Below are positions 8,883 to 17,906 of a DNA stretch of 64,000 nucleotides, one piece after another. Below the pieces are notes generated by a model that saw only the letters and a program-made list of their open reading frames with translations, was not told the DNA's origin and searched no databases. The stretch lies in NCBI GenBank assembly GCA_028736075.1, contig CP117875.1, positions 1,240,001 to 1,304,000 on the forward strand. The letters run 5' to 3'. This DNA is from Chryseobacterium sp. KACC 21268. GTDB lineage: Bacteria > Bacteroidota > Bacteroidia > Flavobacteriales > Weeksellaceae. Both the position numbers and the translations under genes were made by a program. How positions within the stretch are numbered: the first letter of the stretch is position 1; each line of letters begins with the position of its first letter.

Positions 8883-9296
8883 TTATGGATTTTTAGGAAT
8901 TGTCTTTTTGATTTCTTCCAAAGTCGCTGTGTTAGGCAGACCTTTCACTGCATTTGTAGGTTTTGAAGCTGTGTTTCTCACCACTTTTCTGTTGGGAATG
9001 CTAGCTAAGATTTCTTCCAACGTTGCGTTGTTTGGGATTAATTTTCCTGAAGAAGCGCTGGATTTTGGCTGTGGTGTTGCAATTTTATTTTTCTGTTCCA
9101 GACCTTGTTCCGAAGCCAATTGAGCAGTTTTTGATTCCGCTTTTTTCTCGCTTTGCTGATTCATCATCTTTTGCTCGAATGCTTTTGAGTCTTTGATGTG
9201 CTGGATGTTGTCCTGCTGTTCGACGGTTTTATTGTCCTGTGCTTGTATAGAAACGATGCCTGCCAACAGGAATGTTGTGATATATAATGTTTTCAT
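8883..9296 (-). CDS. Secreted protein of 137 residues with two ATLEEI repeats
   Basis: Not a recognised family. It has a signal peptide (residues 1-19, ending SIQAQ), then a Gln/Lys/Glu-rich, probably disordered segment. The C-terminal half contains two copies of a short unit, IPNNATLEEILASIPN and LPNTATLEEIKKTIPK, joined by a basic linker. It lies 12 nt downstream of the 849-residue repetitive protein and is probably cotranscribed with it. A strong terminator follows. Confidence 0.75.
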   Translation of the reverse strand: MKTLYITTFLLAGIVSIQAQDNKTVEQQDNIQHIKDSKAFEQKMMNQQSEKKAESKTAQLASEQGLEQKNKIATPQPKSSASSGKLIPNNATLEEILASIPNRKVVRNTASKPTNAVKGLPNTATLEEIKKTIPKNP

Positions 9297-9307
9297 TTGG
9301 ATTGATT

Positions 9308-11857
9308 TTATTTGATGCTTACTAAAACTTTGATTTTTCCAATGCCTTCCTGATTGTAATCCTGAAGTGCCTTTCCAAGAACCTGACCGATTTGAACTTT
9401 TTTCGGGTCAGCCTTCATCGCAACACCTGAGATCGAAGATGTCACAAGCAGATCACCACGTTTGATGTTTCCGCCTTCCAGACAAACTTTGGTTGGAATC
9501 ACACCAATGACGCCCATTGGGACTTTACCAACTAATTCAGAATCGATGTTTTCCTCGGTTAATAAAACACCAGGTTTCGTGGCGTAAACACCAGCCACAA
9601 GCGTAGAGTAGGCTTCGGAAGATTTCTCGATGGTTCTGTCTGTATCGGTTGAGATGACCAGAATGTCGCCTGGTTCGTAATCTGCGGTGTTGCCTTCTAC
9701 ATTAAATGCTTCGGCAACGTCGGCGCCAGTATTCTGCGTTCCATTATTGAAGAAACCTCTTCCTGTTTTATCAATTCTTGCAACATTGGCACTTGCGCTT
9801 TGGAAAACAGCGAGATTTCCTGATGGCCCTTGGTGGTTGATAAGCAATGTCGAACCAGTACCAGTTGTAGTGACGTGGACCACTGGTTGGCTGTTTGCAT
9901 TATTAAAGTTTCTGAAATAGCCGGCTTTACCGGTTCCAAAATTAGGTATCCAACCGTAGATGGCCGAACCTGTACCATCTGCTGTAGCTTCCACGCCGTC
10001 TCCGTTGCCGCCTGCATTGGCCGTGATTCCATTTCCGGCTCCTTCAGTCAGGGCTAGTAAAGCGGGACCATTTCCCGCGGCGTTTGAGGCATAAAACAAA
10101 CCTCCGTATCCACCTGTGCCAGAGGATAGACCATAGACACCTGCAGTACCAAAATTAGCAAAAATAGAATTGACTTCACCTTTCACTGCTGGAGATGTTC
10201 CATTGGTATTATCTACAAAGAAATCTCCTGCAGTACCATTTCCCACAGTTGTTGCAGTGAGACTTGCATTGTTATTCGATGTGTTGAAATTTTTGAATTC
10301 CGCTGCTTTGCCCGTACTGAATGTAGGTACCCAGCCGTAAATTGCACGGCCAGCTCCATCCACATTCGCCTCTATGGCATCTCCATCTTTTCCTGCGTTT
10401 GCAATGAATGCGTCACCATTTCCATCGTTTAAGGCGACCAAAGCTCGTCCATTTCCAGTTGGATTTGAGGAGTAAAATAATCCACCAAAACCTCCTGTTC
10501 CAGATGAAACCCCGAAAATACCTGCCGCGCCAAAGTTGCCGAAAATCGTTTTTACCTCACCTCTCACCGCTGCACTTACACTATTGGTATTATTAGAAAG
10601 AAAAGATGAGACATTGCCCTGCGTATTATCCGGTATATTTCCATTACCGTTTGATTCCACTTCAAAGGTATTTCGGTCATTGGTCGCATTCGTATTTACA
10701 AATCTGCCTGCACGGCCTTTGCCACTATTTTGTCCCACCTGTCCCAGTACACCAACAGATGTTCCTGTTGTATTGCCAGAAACAAAGCCTCTCACGCCAA
10801 ATCCACCACCATCATTTCGGCCGACAACTGCGCCTGCAATGTCACTGGTATTTCTTCCGACCACGGCTTCTCCGGCACCATTATTATCAGCAATGACACC
10901 TGCAGAAGCTTGAGAACTCGTAATTCCGTGGATGGCAAAGCCTGTTCCTGTACTACTCATTACTCCTGCTCCGGAACCAGTGGAAGAAACATTGATTACT
11001 ACTCCGTTTCCTGAGTTGGAGGCATTAAGGACATTGTTATTATTAGCACTGTTGAAATTGCTCATACTTGCTGCGATACCATTGGTGCTGGTAGCTGTTA
11101 GTCCTGTTCCGGTACTACTGTTTGCATAAACGCCAGTTCCAGAACCTGTTGAATTTCCATAAACGCCTAATCCATTAGGTGTTACGCCATAAACGCCCCA
11201 ACCTGAGCCCGCTTGTGAACCCCAGACGCCAACACCCAATCCGCCAGTTCCATTGTTGATTCCCCGCACGCCAGAAGAAAAACCGCCTGGCGCAACATTG
11301 GAAACTGTACCTCGTACAGCAGCAATACTCGAAGTTGTGGTATTGTTGATCCCTTCAACCGAAGTTCCGTCGCCGTCATTGGTCAATGAAAAAAGCGTTG
11401 AAGCGTTGTTGGTCGTCGCTGTGTAAGGTAATGTCAAACTTCCGCCGCCACCGCCGCCAGAACTTTTTGCGTACAAGGCATAAGGAACGCTCAGTAATTG
11501 ACTTGTTCCTGCGATCGTGTAATTAGTTCCGCCTGCAGGATCGGTCTCAGTTTTTAGGTAATAACTGTTGGTTCCCCAATTGATGGCGTTAAAGGTTCCA
11601 GAAAGCACAGTTCCTGAACCAATTTCCAGACTTACCAAGCCATTCACATTCGTTGTTCCTGTGACTCTCTCGGAGTACACGGCTGTTCCAGCTGCGGAAC
11701 CTTGCAACACGCTTACTCTTACCGCAACGTTTTGATTAGTCAATAGTTGTCCAGATGCATTTCTGACAATGGCCTGATAGCTCATTTTTTCAGGAGCCTG
11801 AGCGGAAACCATATAAGTTCCCAATGCCAAAGCTGCAATTAATACAATTTTTTTCAT
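9308..11857 (-). CDS. Large secreted Gly/Asn-rich repeat protein
   Basis: 849 residues. A signal peptide (1-20) leads into a conserved Bacteroidota N-terminal domain (about 21-132: MSYQAIVRN, then LLSVPYALYAK) and a run of six glycines. The long middle is built from short GxGVxG-type repeats suggestive of a beta-helical fibre. It includes a larger unit of roughly 128 residues present twice (starting RGEVKTIF and KGEVNSIF). Residues 713-849, starting DVAEAF, resemble the C-terminal domain of tail-fibre-like proteins, some of which self-cleave. It is likely a surface fibre or adhesin; no enzymatic role is visible. It belongs to one minus-strand cluster with the genes at 11862 and 8883. Confidence 0.75.
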   Translation of the reverse strand: MKKIVLIAALALGTYMVSAQAPEKMSYQAIVRNASGQLLTNQNVAVRVSVLQGSAAGTAVYSERVTGTTNVNGLVSLEIGSGTVLSGTFNAINWGTNSYYLKTETDPAGGTNYTIAGTSQLLSVPYALYAKSSGGGGGGSLTLPYTATTNNASTLFSLTNDGDGTSVEGINNTTTSSIAAVRGTVSNVAPGGFSSGVRGINNGTGGLGVGVWGSQAGSGWGVYGVTPNGLGVYGNSTGSGTGVYANSSTGTGLTATSTNGIAASMSNFNSANNNNVLNASNSGNGVVINVSSTGSGAGVMSSTGTGFAIHGITSSQASAGVIADNNGAGEAVVGRNTSDIAGAVVGRNDGGGFGVRGFVSGNTTGTSVGVLGQVGQNSGKGRAGRFVNTNATNDRNTFEVESNGNGNIPDNTQGNVSSFLSNNTNSVSAAVRGEVKTIFGNFGAAGIFGVSSGTGGFGGLFYSSNPTGNGRALVALNDGNGDAFIANAGKDGDAIEANVDGAGRAIYGWVPTFSTGKAAEFKNFNTSNNNASLTATTVGNGTAGDFFVDNTNGTSPAVKGEVNSIFANFGTAGVYGLSSGTGGYGGLFYASNAAGNGPALLALTEGAGNGITANAGGNGDGVEATADGTGSAIYGWIPNFGTGKAGYFRNFNNANSQPVVHVTTTGTGSTLLINHQGPSGNLAVFQSASANVARIDKTGRGFFNNGTQNTGADVAEAFNVEGNTADYEPGDILVISTDTDRTIEKSSEAYSTLVAGVYATKPGVLLTEENIDSELVGKVPMGVIGVIPTKVCLEGGNIKRGDLLVTSSISGVAMKADPKKVQIGQVLGKALQDYNQEGIGKIKVLVSIK

Positions 11858-11861
11858 AAGG

Positions 11862-12341
11862 TTATTTTTTAATGATTTTAAATGTTTTGATGTTCTTTTT
11901 ATCCTGGAAGATCTGAATGATGTACACAGATGTTGGAAGGCTCGTCATATCCAATTCCGTTTTTTGCTGGGAAAAGTTTCCTGTTTTGATCAATTTTCCT
12001 TGGGAATCAAACAGGACGTAATTAGAATTGTAGAAGTTTTCCTTTCCGAAATCAACGTGCAGAAAATCTCGTACAGGATTTGGATAGAGTAGGATCTTTT
12101 TCTCCATTATGGATTCGTCATCTACTTCCAGCGTGATGATTTCGTACGCCTGTTGTACACCTTCCATCACTTGCTGATCGGCTCCTTTTTGAGAATAGAC
12201 AACTTGGCCAACACTGTAGGTTGTACTTCCGGATGCACCTGTTGCCGTGCTTCCCGTTGTGAGAATCGCTGTCTGAGCCTTGGTCAATCCAAACGGAATG
12301 ATGATCAGAGCCAGAAATTTCATTAATAGTATTTTGCTCAT
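11862..12341 (-). CDS. Small T9SS-sorted secreted protein
   Basis: 159 residues. The start at 12341 gives a signal peptide ending LTKAQ; a longer reading from 12431 adds residues with no export signal. After cleavage comes a short domain (TYSVGQVVYSQ, then EGVQQAYEI) common in Bacteroidota exported proteins. It is followed by a type IX secretion sorting domain: LYPNPVRDFLHV, then TELDMTSLPTSVYIIQI and a basic end. The product should be exported by T9SS and attached to the surface. It lies 4 nt upstream of the 849-residue gene and is divergent from the LytTR regulator. Confidence 0.85.
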   Translation of the reverse strand: MSKILLMKFLALIIIPFGLTKAQTAILTTGSTATGASGSTTYSVGQVVYSQKGADQQVMEGVQQAYEIITLEVDDESIMEKKILLYPNPVRDFLHVDFGKENFYNSNYVLFDSQGKLIKTGNFSQQKTELDMTSLPTSVYIIQIFQDKKNIKTFKIIKK

Positions 12342-12444
12342 TGTAATAGGTTTTAAAATTTTTATCGAAGTTATAGAGAATGCTATCCTATAAAAAGATG
12401 TAATAGACGAACAACATTTTAAATAGACCAATGACTTTTTTTCT

Positions 12445-12452
12445 TAAATTTG
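12445..12452 (+). promoter_or_regulatory. -7 box of the LytTR-kinase operon
   Basis: TAAATTTG fits TAnnTTTG and ends 19 nt before the response-regulator ATG. Confidence 0.6.
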
Positions 12453-12471
12453 ATAAAACAAGCAGGCAATA

Positions 12472-13176
12472 ATGGAAAACTTAAAGTGTATTATTGTTGA
12501 TGACAACGAGATCGATAGATTGACGGTTTTGTCTTTTGCGAAGAGGTTTCCCAACCTCCACATTCTTGGGACTTTTTCTGATTCTATTGAAGCTTTGAAA
12601 GCCATAGAAAATCAGTCTGTAGATATTCTATTCCTGGATATTGATATGGCAGAGCTGTCTGGGGTTGGACTAAGAAAGAAGGTAAAATACGTTCCCGCCT
12701 GTATTTTTATCACTTCTCATCCGGAGTTTGCAGTTGAAAGTTTTGAATTGGAAGCATTAGATTTTATCGTAAAACCTTTAAAGTTTGATCGTTTTGATCA
12801 GACGATGAGAAGAATCACTGATTTTTTCGAAATTCGGAATAAAGCCAGCCTTTTTGAAGCCAGTATCGGTGGTGATGTGATCTACATCAAAGAAGGTCAC
12901 GAACAAATTAAAGTAAAACTTCACGAAATCCTTTACCTGGAAGCTTTGAAGGACTATACTCTGGTAGTCACTTCCAAAAAAAGACATTGCGTACTCTCCA
13001 GTATTGGACTTTTGCTAAAAGAAGTGAGTTTCCAATCGTTTATCCGTATTCACAGGAGTTTTGCGGTGCAGAAGCAATTCATTAATAAAATAAATACGCA
13101 CGAGATTATTCTGAATAATAATATTGCCATTCCGATTGGTAGAAGTTTTAAAGATAATTTGAAATTTCTGTTATGA
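12472..13176 (+). CDS. LytTR-family response regulator
   Basis: 234 residues. The receiver domain (about 1-120) has acidic residues Asp10/Asp11, phospho-acceptor Asp56 (LFLDIDM) and Lys101. The LytTR DNA-binding domain (about 137-234) shows EILYLEALKDYTLVVT and FIRIHRSFAV. Such regulators bind direct repeats upstream of surface or extracellular-product genes. Its stop overlaps the histidine kinase start (ATGA), so the two are co-translated partners. The divergent neighbours encode secreted surface proteins and are plausible targets. Confidence 0.9.
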   Translation: MENLKCIIVDDNEIDRLTVLSFAKRFPNLHILGTFSDSIEALKAIENQSVDILFLDIDMAELSGVGLRKKVKYVPACIFITSHPEFAVESFELEALDFIVKPLKFDRFDQTMRRITDFFEIRNKASLFEASIGGDVIYIKEGHEQIKVKLHEILYLEALKDYTLVVTSKKRHCVLSSIGLLLKEVSFQSFIRIHRSFAVQKQFINKINTHEIILNNNIAIPIGRSFKDNLKFLL

Positions 13177-15260
13177 AAAGGCTGTTGCTTTTTTTTGCTT
13201 GTCAATTGTTTGCTTTTTCATTTTCTCAGGAGCAGCCGGATCTTTCAAAATATCAAAACATAAATGATAAATTAAAAAGATGGGACAATTACTGTAAAGA
13301 ATTGAGAGATGATGAAAAATATACACTCTTACTTGATAAAGCTGAGTACGGAATTCAACTCGCCAAAAATCATCCAAAGTATTTGAGTAAATTCTATTTC
13401 TATAAAGGATATGGTTATGAATATACAGATAACCAATATGAAAAAGCAACTTTTTACTTTGAGAAATCACTGAAGCTGAGTCAAACGACAAAAGATATAA
13501 AGCAGGAAGCATTGGCATTAATGCGTCTGAATTATATGTATTACTCCATCAAGGAGCACAAAAAAGCTGATAATCTCATTCATTATATCAAAAAGATTGT
13601 TGATACGATACAAGATTCGGACTCCAAAGGAATTTTATTGGGAAGTCTGGGGGAGTATTATCTGGATCGTTCGGAATTTGAAAACTTCATCAATTATAAA
13701 CTAAAAGCGATTGATTATCTGAAACTTGATAAAAAAGCAGATTCTCTGAAGTTGAATAATATTGGAGTTTCATATCTGCAGATTGCGGATGCTTATAATG
13801 ATATGAAGCAATTTGAGAAATCTGTGGAATATTGCAACTACGCCAAGCCCTTTCTCAATAAATCTGACGGTGTTGCATTTTTATACAATTCATTGATAGA
13901 GGCTTACACACATTTGGGTAATTTGGATCTGGCCAAAAAGAACTATCTCGAGTTGTATGATCTGGCAAATAATAATCCGATGCTGGATCTTAATATTAGT
14001 TATGCTAATCGAAATATGTCAGAGTTTTATTTGGGTAAGAACAGATTGGAACTCGCAGATGATTATGCAGATAAGGCTTTGCATTTTGCCATCAAATCAA
14101 ATGATGAAGAAATAGAAATGGAAGCCAACATCGTCAAAGGAAAAGTTCTTCTGGAGCAAAAAAAATATAAGCCGGCAATCGAAAGATTAAATAAGGCTTT
14201 AAAATTTGCATACGTGTACGATAAAAGATCTTTTGCCGAAATCAACAAAAAACTGTCCGAGGCTTACGCAGCTCAGAGTCAATGGAAAAAAGCCTATGAC
14301 TATCATCAAATTTATACCCAAACCAACGACTCTTTGTCTGTAGAATCTGGTAAAAAAAGTCTTGCTGATACCGAGGCAAAGTATCAAAACAAAAACAAAC
14401 AACAGGAAATAAAATCACTGTCGGCTGAAAATACAATTCACGAATTGACAATCAGAAATGCCAAAAAACAACGGGTCTATCTCATTTCTGGTTTGATTTC
14501 GATTGCTATTATTGGAGGTTTGCTTTACAATCAAAGCAGAAATAGAAAACGGATTAATAAAAAATTATCATTCCTGAATTCTGAACTGGAAAAAGCAAAC
14601 AAAACAAAAATGCAATTCTTCGGAATTCTAAATCACGATCTAAGAAGTCCCGTTGTATCATTGATTCATTTTCTTGATCTTCAAAAAAACGCACCTGATT
14701 TAATAGATAATGAAACCAAGATCCGACTGGAAAAACAAACCTCAGATTCGGCTGATCAACTTTTGACACAAATGGAAGATCTGCTTCTCTGGAGCAAAGG
14801 CCAAATGGAAAACTTCGAACCGAATAAACAGTTTTATAGCGCAGATGAGGTCTTTGATGAAATTAAAAAAGAATTTGTCTGGGTTTCAAATATTGATCTG
14901 GAATATGAAATTCCTTCAAACCTTAAAATTTTTACAGACAAAGAATACCTTAAAACGATCCTTAGAAATTTGATAAATAATGCCGTCAAAGTTTTGCAAA
15001 ATGTCGATCAACCTCACATCTTCTGCAAAGTTTGGGAGCAGGGCGATTTTCATTACATTCTAATCAAAGATAATGGCGGTGGAACCAACATTGAAAAGTT
15101 CCAAGCTTTGTATGATGACAAGATGAGCATCGGAACCACCAAAGGTTTGGGAATGCACGTGATCCGCGATCTTTGCAAAGCAATTGATTGCAAAATTGAG
15201 GTCGATACAAATGTAGAAGTTGGCGAGACTAGAATTATGCTATGCATAAAAAAGATTTGA
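13173..15260 (+). CDS. TPR-containing sensor histidine kinase
   Basis: 695 residues. A signal peptide-like N-terminus (ending FSFSQ) precedes a long periplasmic region of tetratricopeptide-like helices (about 40-410). One membrane segment lies near 433-452 (VYLISGLISIAIIGGLL). The cytoplasmic kinase has His488 in LNHDLRSPVV, N-box NLINNAVKVL, and G-boxes KDNGGG and TKGLGMHVI. The TPR region probably senses a periplasmic protein or peptide signal. It overlaps the LytTR regulator gene by 4 nt and is its likely phosphodonor. Confidence 0.9.
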   Translation: MKRLLLFFACQLFAFSFSQEQPDLSKYQNINDKLKRWDNYCKELRDDEKYTLLLDKAEYGIQLAKNHPKYLSKFYFYKGYGYEYTDNQYEKATFYFEKSLKLSQTTKDIKQEALALMRLNYMYYSIKEHKKADNLIHYIKKIVDTIQDSDSKGILLGSLGEYYLDRSEFENFINYKLKAIDYLKLDKKADSLKLNNIGVSYLQIADAYNDMKQFEKSVEYCNYAKPFLNKSDGVAFLYNSLIEAYTHLGNLDLAKKNYLELYDLANNNPMLDLNISYANRNMSEFYLGKNRLELADDYADKALHFAIKSNDEEIEMEANIVKGKVLLEQKKYKPAIERLNKALKFAYVYDKRSFAEINKKLSEAYAAQSQWKKAYDYHQIYTQTNDSLSVESGKKSLADTEAKYQNKNKQQEIKSLSAENTIHELTIRNAKKQRVYLISGLISIAIIGGLLYNQSRNRKRINKKLSFLNSELEKANKTKMQFFGILNHDLRSPVVSLIHFLDLQKNAPDLIDNETKIRLEKQTSDSADQLLTQMEDLLLWSKGQMENFEPNKQFYSADEVFDEIKKEFVWVSNIDLEYEIPSNLKIFTDKEYLKTILRNLINNAVKVLQNVDQPHIFCKVWEQGDFHYILIKDNGGGTNIEKFQALYDDKMSIGTTKGLGMHVIRDLCKAIDCKIEVDTNVEVGETRIMLCIKKI

Positions 15261-15406
15261 TTTAATTTCATTTTTGATAATTTCCCTTTTTTCTGTTCAA
15301 TTGTTAAAGTTTGCTTTTTTGGTAGCAAAGAAGAATTGTTTAGCTTTTTGGCAACGATTTTGTTAAGTAGATAATTACCTATATATAATCACTAACATTT
15401 TCGCAT

Positions 15407-15811
15407 ATGGAAGCCACAGAACTTAGACTCAACAATTTGGTCATCTATGAAGATGAGATCGTACCAGTAATCGGGATGGAAAACAAAAACAATGGTCTTT
15501 TTATTAAGATCGACCCATACACCGCGGTAGATCAAAGAAAGCTAAAACCAATTGCCCTTACAGCAGAATGGTTTTCAAAACTTGGATTCAAGGAAGTTTA
15601 TCGTTCGTCCACGAGAGTGCGATTCGACCTTCCGAATTTCTGCAGATATGATTTTGACCTTAGTTCAAACAAAATTCTTGAAGGATTTTTGTTCTTTGGA
15701 AATTACATCAAATGCACGCATCTTCATCAATTACAGAACATCTATTTCACGCTGACAGGCGAGGAATTGAAAGTCGAACACAATCTTACACAAAAAGAGA
15801 TTGTAGCTTAA
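15407..15811 (+). CDS. Hypothetical protein with HQLQN...LTGEEL motif
   Basis: 134 residues, cytoplasmic, no signal peptide. It begins ELRLNNLVI, has a central LTAEWFSKLGF, and ends with HLHQLQNIYFTLTGEEL. I recall this pattern from a widespread Bacteroidota family also carried by phages; function is unknown. It stands alone with its own terminator. Confidence 0.75.
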   Translation: MEATELRLNNLVIYEDEIVPVIGMENKNNGLFIKIDPYTAVDQRKLKPIALTAEWFSKLGFKEVYRSSTRVRFDLPNFCRYDFDLSSNKILEGFLFFGNYIKCTHLHQLQNIYFTLTGEELKVEHNLTQKEIVA

Positions 15812-15820
15812 AAAATAAAA

Positions 15821-15853
15821 AACCTGATTTGCAAAAACGAATCAGGTTTTTTT
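15821..15853 (+). terminator. Terminator after the HQLQN protein
   Basis: AACCTGATT and AATCAGGTT pair across a 10-nt loop and are followed by seven T. Confidence 0.9.
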
Positions 15854-15915
15854 ATATCTGAATTTAATGAAAGGAAAAATCTAAGTTCTGGCTTCTAACT
15901 TCACACATCTTTCCT

Positions 15916-15923
15916 TACTTTTG
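15916..15923 (+). promoter_or_regulatory. -7 box of mpl
   Basis: TACTTTTG fits TAnnTTTG and ends 17 nt before the TTG start of mpl. Confidence 0.6.
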
Positions 15924-15940
15924 TCTAAAATTATTCAGAA

Positions 15941-17278
15941 TTGAAAACCCATTTCATTGCTATTGGCGGTTCTGCAATGCACAATCTTGCCATTGCGCTC
16001 AAAGATAAAGGCTATCAGGTCACAGGCTCGGACGATGCTATTTTCGAACCTTCAAAATCCCGTTTGGAAAAGAAAGGAATTCTTCCCACAGAATTGGGTT
16101 GGTTTCCCGAAAAACTAACTTCGGATATTGACGCCGTAATCCTCGGAATGCACGCTCACGCCGACAATCCTGAGCTTGCCAAAGCAAAAGAATTAGGTTT
16201 GAAAATCTATTCTTATCCGGAATTTCTTTACGAACAATCGAAAGAAAAAACCAGAGTGGTCATCGGCGGTTCCCACGGCAAAACCACGATTACATCGATG
16301 ATTCTTCACGTTCTCAATTTCCATCAGAAAGATATTGATTATATGGTTGGCGCCCAATTGGAAGGCTTCGATTGTATGGTGAAAATTACGGATGACAATG
16401 ATTTTATGATTCTTGAAGGCGACGAATATCTGTCTTCTCCGATTGATTTGCGTTCGAAATTTTTGTTATATCAACCTAATATCGCTTTGGTTTCAGGCAT
16501 TGCTTGGGACCATATCAATGTGTTCAAAACCTTTGATGATTACATCGACCAATTCAGGAAGTTTGTGGCGAGCATCACGCCTGGCGGTGTTTTGGTTTAC
16601 AATGAGGAAGATGCGGAAGTGGTGAAAGTGGTGGAGTCGGCTGAAAATTATTTCAGAAAAATTCCTTACAAAACCCCAGATTACGAAATTGTAAATGGCA
16701 TCGTCAATCTGAAGACCGATATGGGCGATATTCCATTGTCCGTTTTCGGAAAACACAATTTGCTGAATATGGAAGGCGCAAGATTCATCTGTTCGCAATT
16801 GGGTATTATGGAAGAGGAATTCTATGAAGCGATTATGAGTTTCAAAGGTGCATCAAAACGTCTTGAAATTGTTAAAAGAGCTGATGGCGGACTGCTTTAC
16901 AAAGATTTCGCGCACGCACCAAGCAAAGTGAAAGCTACTGTTTCCGCATTTGCAGAACAATTTGCAAAAACTGAAACGTTTGGATTTTTAGAATTGCACA
17001 CCTACTCAAGTCTGAATCCAGTTTTTCTTGAGCAATACGACCACGCAATGGATGGTTTGGACAATGCCGTCGTTTTCTATTCAGAAGACGCTTTGAAAAT
17101 CAAAAGGATGGACCCGATTTCTCCGGATTTGATTAAGGAAAAATTCAAAAATGAAAACCTGAAAGTCTTTACCAATGCCGAAGACCTTCACGCATATTGG
17201 GAAACTTTGGACAAATCGAAAGGCGCTTTTGTAATGATGAGTTCCGGTAATTTCGGAGGCTTGGATTTGACGAAATAA
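15941..17278 (+). CDS. mpl: UDP-N-acetylmuramate--tripeptide ligase (Mpl)
   Basis: 445 residues of the Mur ligase superfamily. It joins recycled L-Ala-gamma-D-Glu-meso-DAP to UDP-MurNAc using ATP, so peptidoglycan fragments are reused. The N-terminal nucleotide-binding segment HFIAIGGSAMHNLAIAL and the ATP P-loop GGSHGKTT (109-116) are clear, as is the Mpl-type DFAHAPSKVKAT. Translation must start at the TTG at 15941, because the next in-frame ATG lies inside the GGSAMHN motif and the promoter is just upstream. It appears monocistronic. Confidence 0.93.
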   Translation: MKTHFIAIGGSAMHNLAIALKDKGYQVTGSDDAIFEPSKSRLEKKGILPTELGWFPEKLTSDIDAVILGMHAHADNPELAKAKELGLKIYSYPEFLYEQSKEKTRVVIGGSHGKTTITSMILHVLNFHQKDIDYMVGAQLEGFDCMVKITDDNDFMILEGDEYLSSPIDLRSKFLLYQPNIALVSGIAWDHINVFKTFDDYIDQFRKFVASITPGGVLVYNEEDAEVVKVVESAENYFRKIPYKTPDYEIVNGIVNLKTDMGDIPLSVFGKHNLLNMEGARFICSQLGIMEEEFYEAIMSFKGASKRLEIVKRADGGLLYKDFAHAPSKVKATVSAFAEQFAKTETFGFLELHTYSSLNPVFLEQYDHAMDGLDNAVVFYSEDALKIKRMDPISPDLIKEKFKNENLKVFTNAEDLHAYWETLDKSKGAFVMMSSGNFGGLDLTK

Positions 17279-17297
17279 ATTTTATTAAATAATTATC

Positions 17298-17330
17298 AAC
17301 CTTCTGTATTAATTTTCAGAAGGTTTTTTA
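17298..17330 (+). terminator. Terminator after mpl
   Basis: AACCTTCTG and CAGAAGGTT pair around a 10-nt loop and are followed by a T-run. Confidence 0.9.
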
Positions 17331-17361
17331 TTAATGACAAATCCGAAACCCAAAAATGAAA

Positions 17362-17408
17362 GTCCCAAAGGGACGACCGATTTCCCAGCATAGGAATTTA
17401 TTCCTATG
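17362..17408. repeat. REP-like double hairpin, copy 1
   Basis: Two small palindromes: GTCCC-AAA-GGGAC (17362-17374) and CATAGGAA-TTTA-TTCCTATG (17389-17408). The same pair recurs at 33672-33756 and 63071-63118. Confidence 0.85.
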
Positions 17409-17427
17409 CGAATAATATGATAATACA

Positions 17428-17874
17428 TCAATTCAATTTCCCCAACAATAATTTCAAAATCCCATTATCAACCAATCCCTCATTGCGAAACAAAACTTTC
17501 CCATCTTTATCAATCAAAATCCAACTCGGATAAACAGGTTTTTTGTTTAATGAAAGCTCAACCGCTAATTCGTGAATCCCAGAATTTCCATTCGAAATGT
17601 AGTTGTAATTTTCATCAAAGAATTTAATCGATTCCTTATATTTTTCAGGATTGAAAGTGATAAAATAAACCTTCTCATCCATCAGATTTTTCAACTCCAA
17701 ATCCTTCTCCATCTGATATTTCTGAATTTTACAAATCGAGCACCAATCGGTTTTGATATAAATCAGAATCGGTTTCTCTAACTTTTCCGGCAAACTTTCA
17801 AATCCATAATGCTTCACTTCCTGCGAATTAAAAATCCCGGAAATCATTAATAATATGAAAGTTAATATCTTCAC
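17428..17874 (-). CDS. Periplasmic thioredoxin-like protein
   Basis: 148 residues with an N-terminal signal peptide (ending FNSQE). The thioredoxin active site TDWCSICK lies near residues 42-49, and the cis-proline loop is KPVYPSWILIDKDGKVL. It is expected to reduce or exchange disulfides in the periplasm. Translation starts at GTG (17874); the next ATG would cut into the signal peptide. It lies 32 bp downstream of a TonB receptor whose plug contains a CxxC motif, so the receptor or its cargo may be its partner. Confidence 0.82.
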   Translation of the reverse strand: MKILTFILLMISGIFNSQEVKHYGFESLPEKLEKPILIYIKTDWCSICKIQKYQMEKDLELKNLMDEKVYFITFNPEKYKESIKFFDENYNYISNGNSGIHELAVELSLNKKPVYPSWILIDKDGKVLFRNEGLVDNGILKLLLGKLN

Positions 17875-17906
17875 TAGTCTAACTTCTAAAATCTAATTTC
17901 TAACTT

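Noticed and set aside
9687-11129. Several open frames antisense to the 849-residue repeat protein
   Set aside because: They are low-complexity shadows of a Gly/Asn/Thr-rich gene, with no signal, domain or promoter of their own.
15407-15811. Prophage remnant around the HQLQN-motif protein
   Set aside because: The family occurs in phages, but no other phage gene, attachment site or integrase lies nearby; neighbours are chromosomal housekeeping genes.
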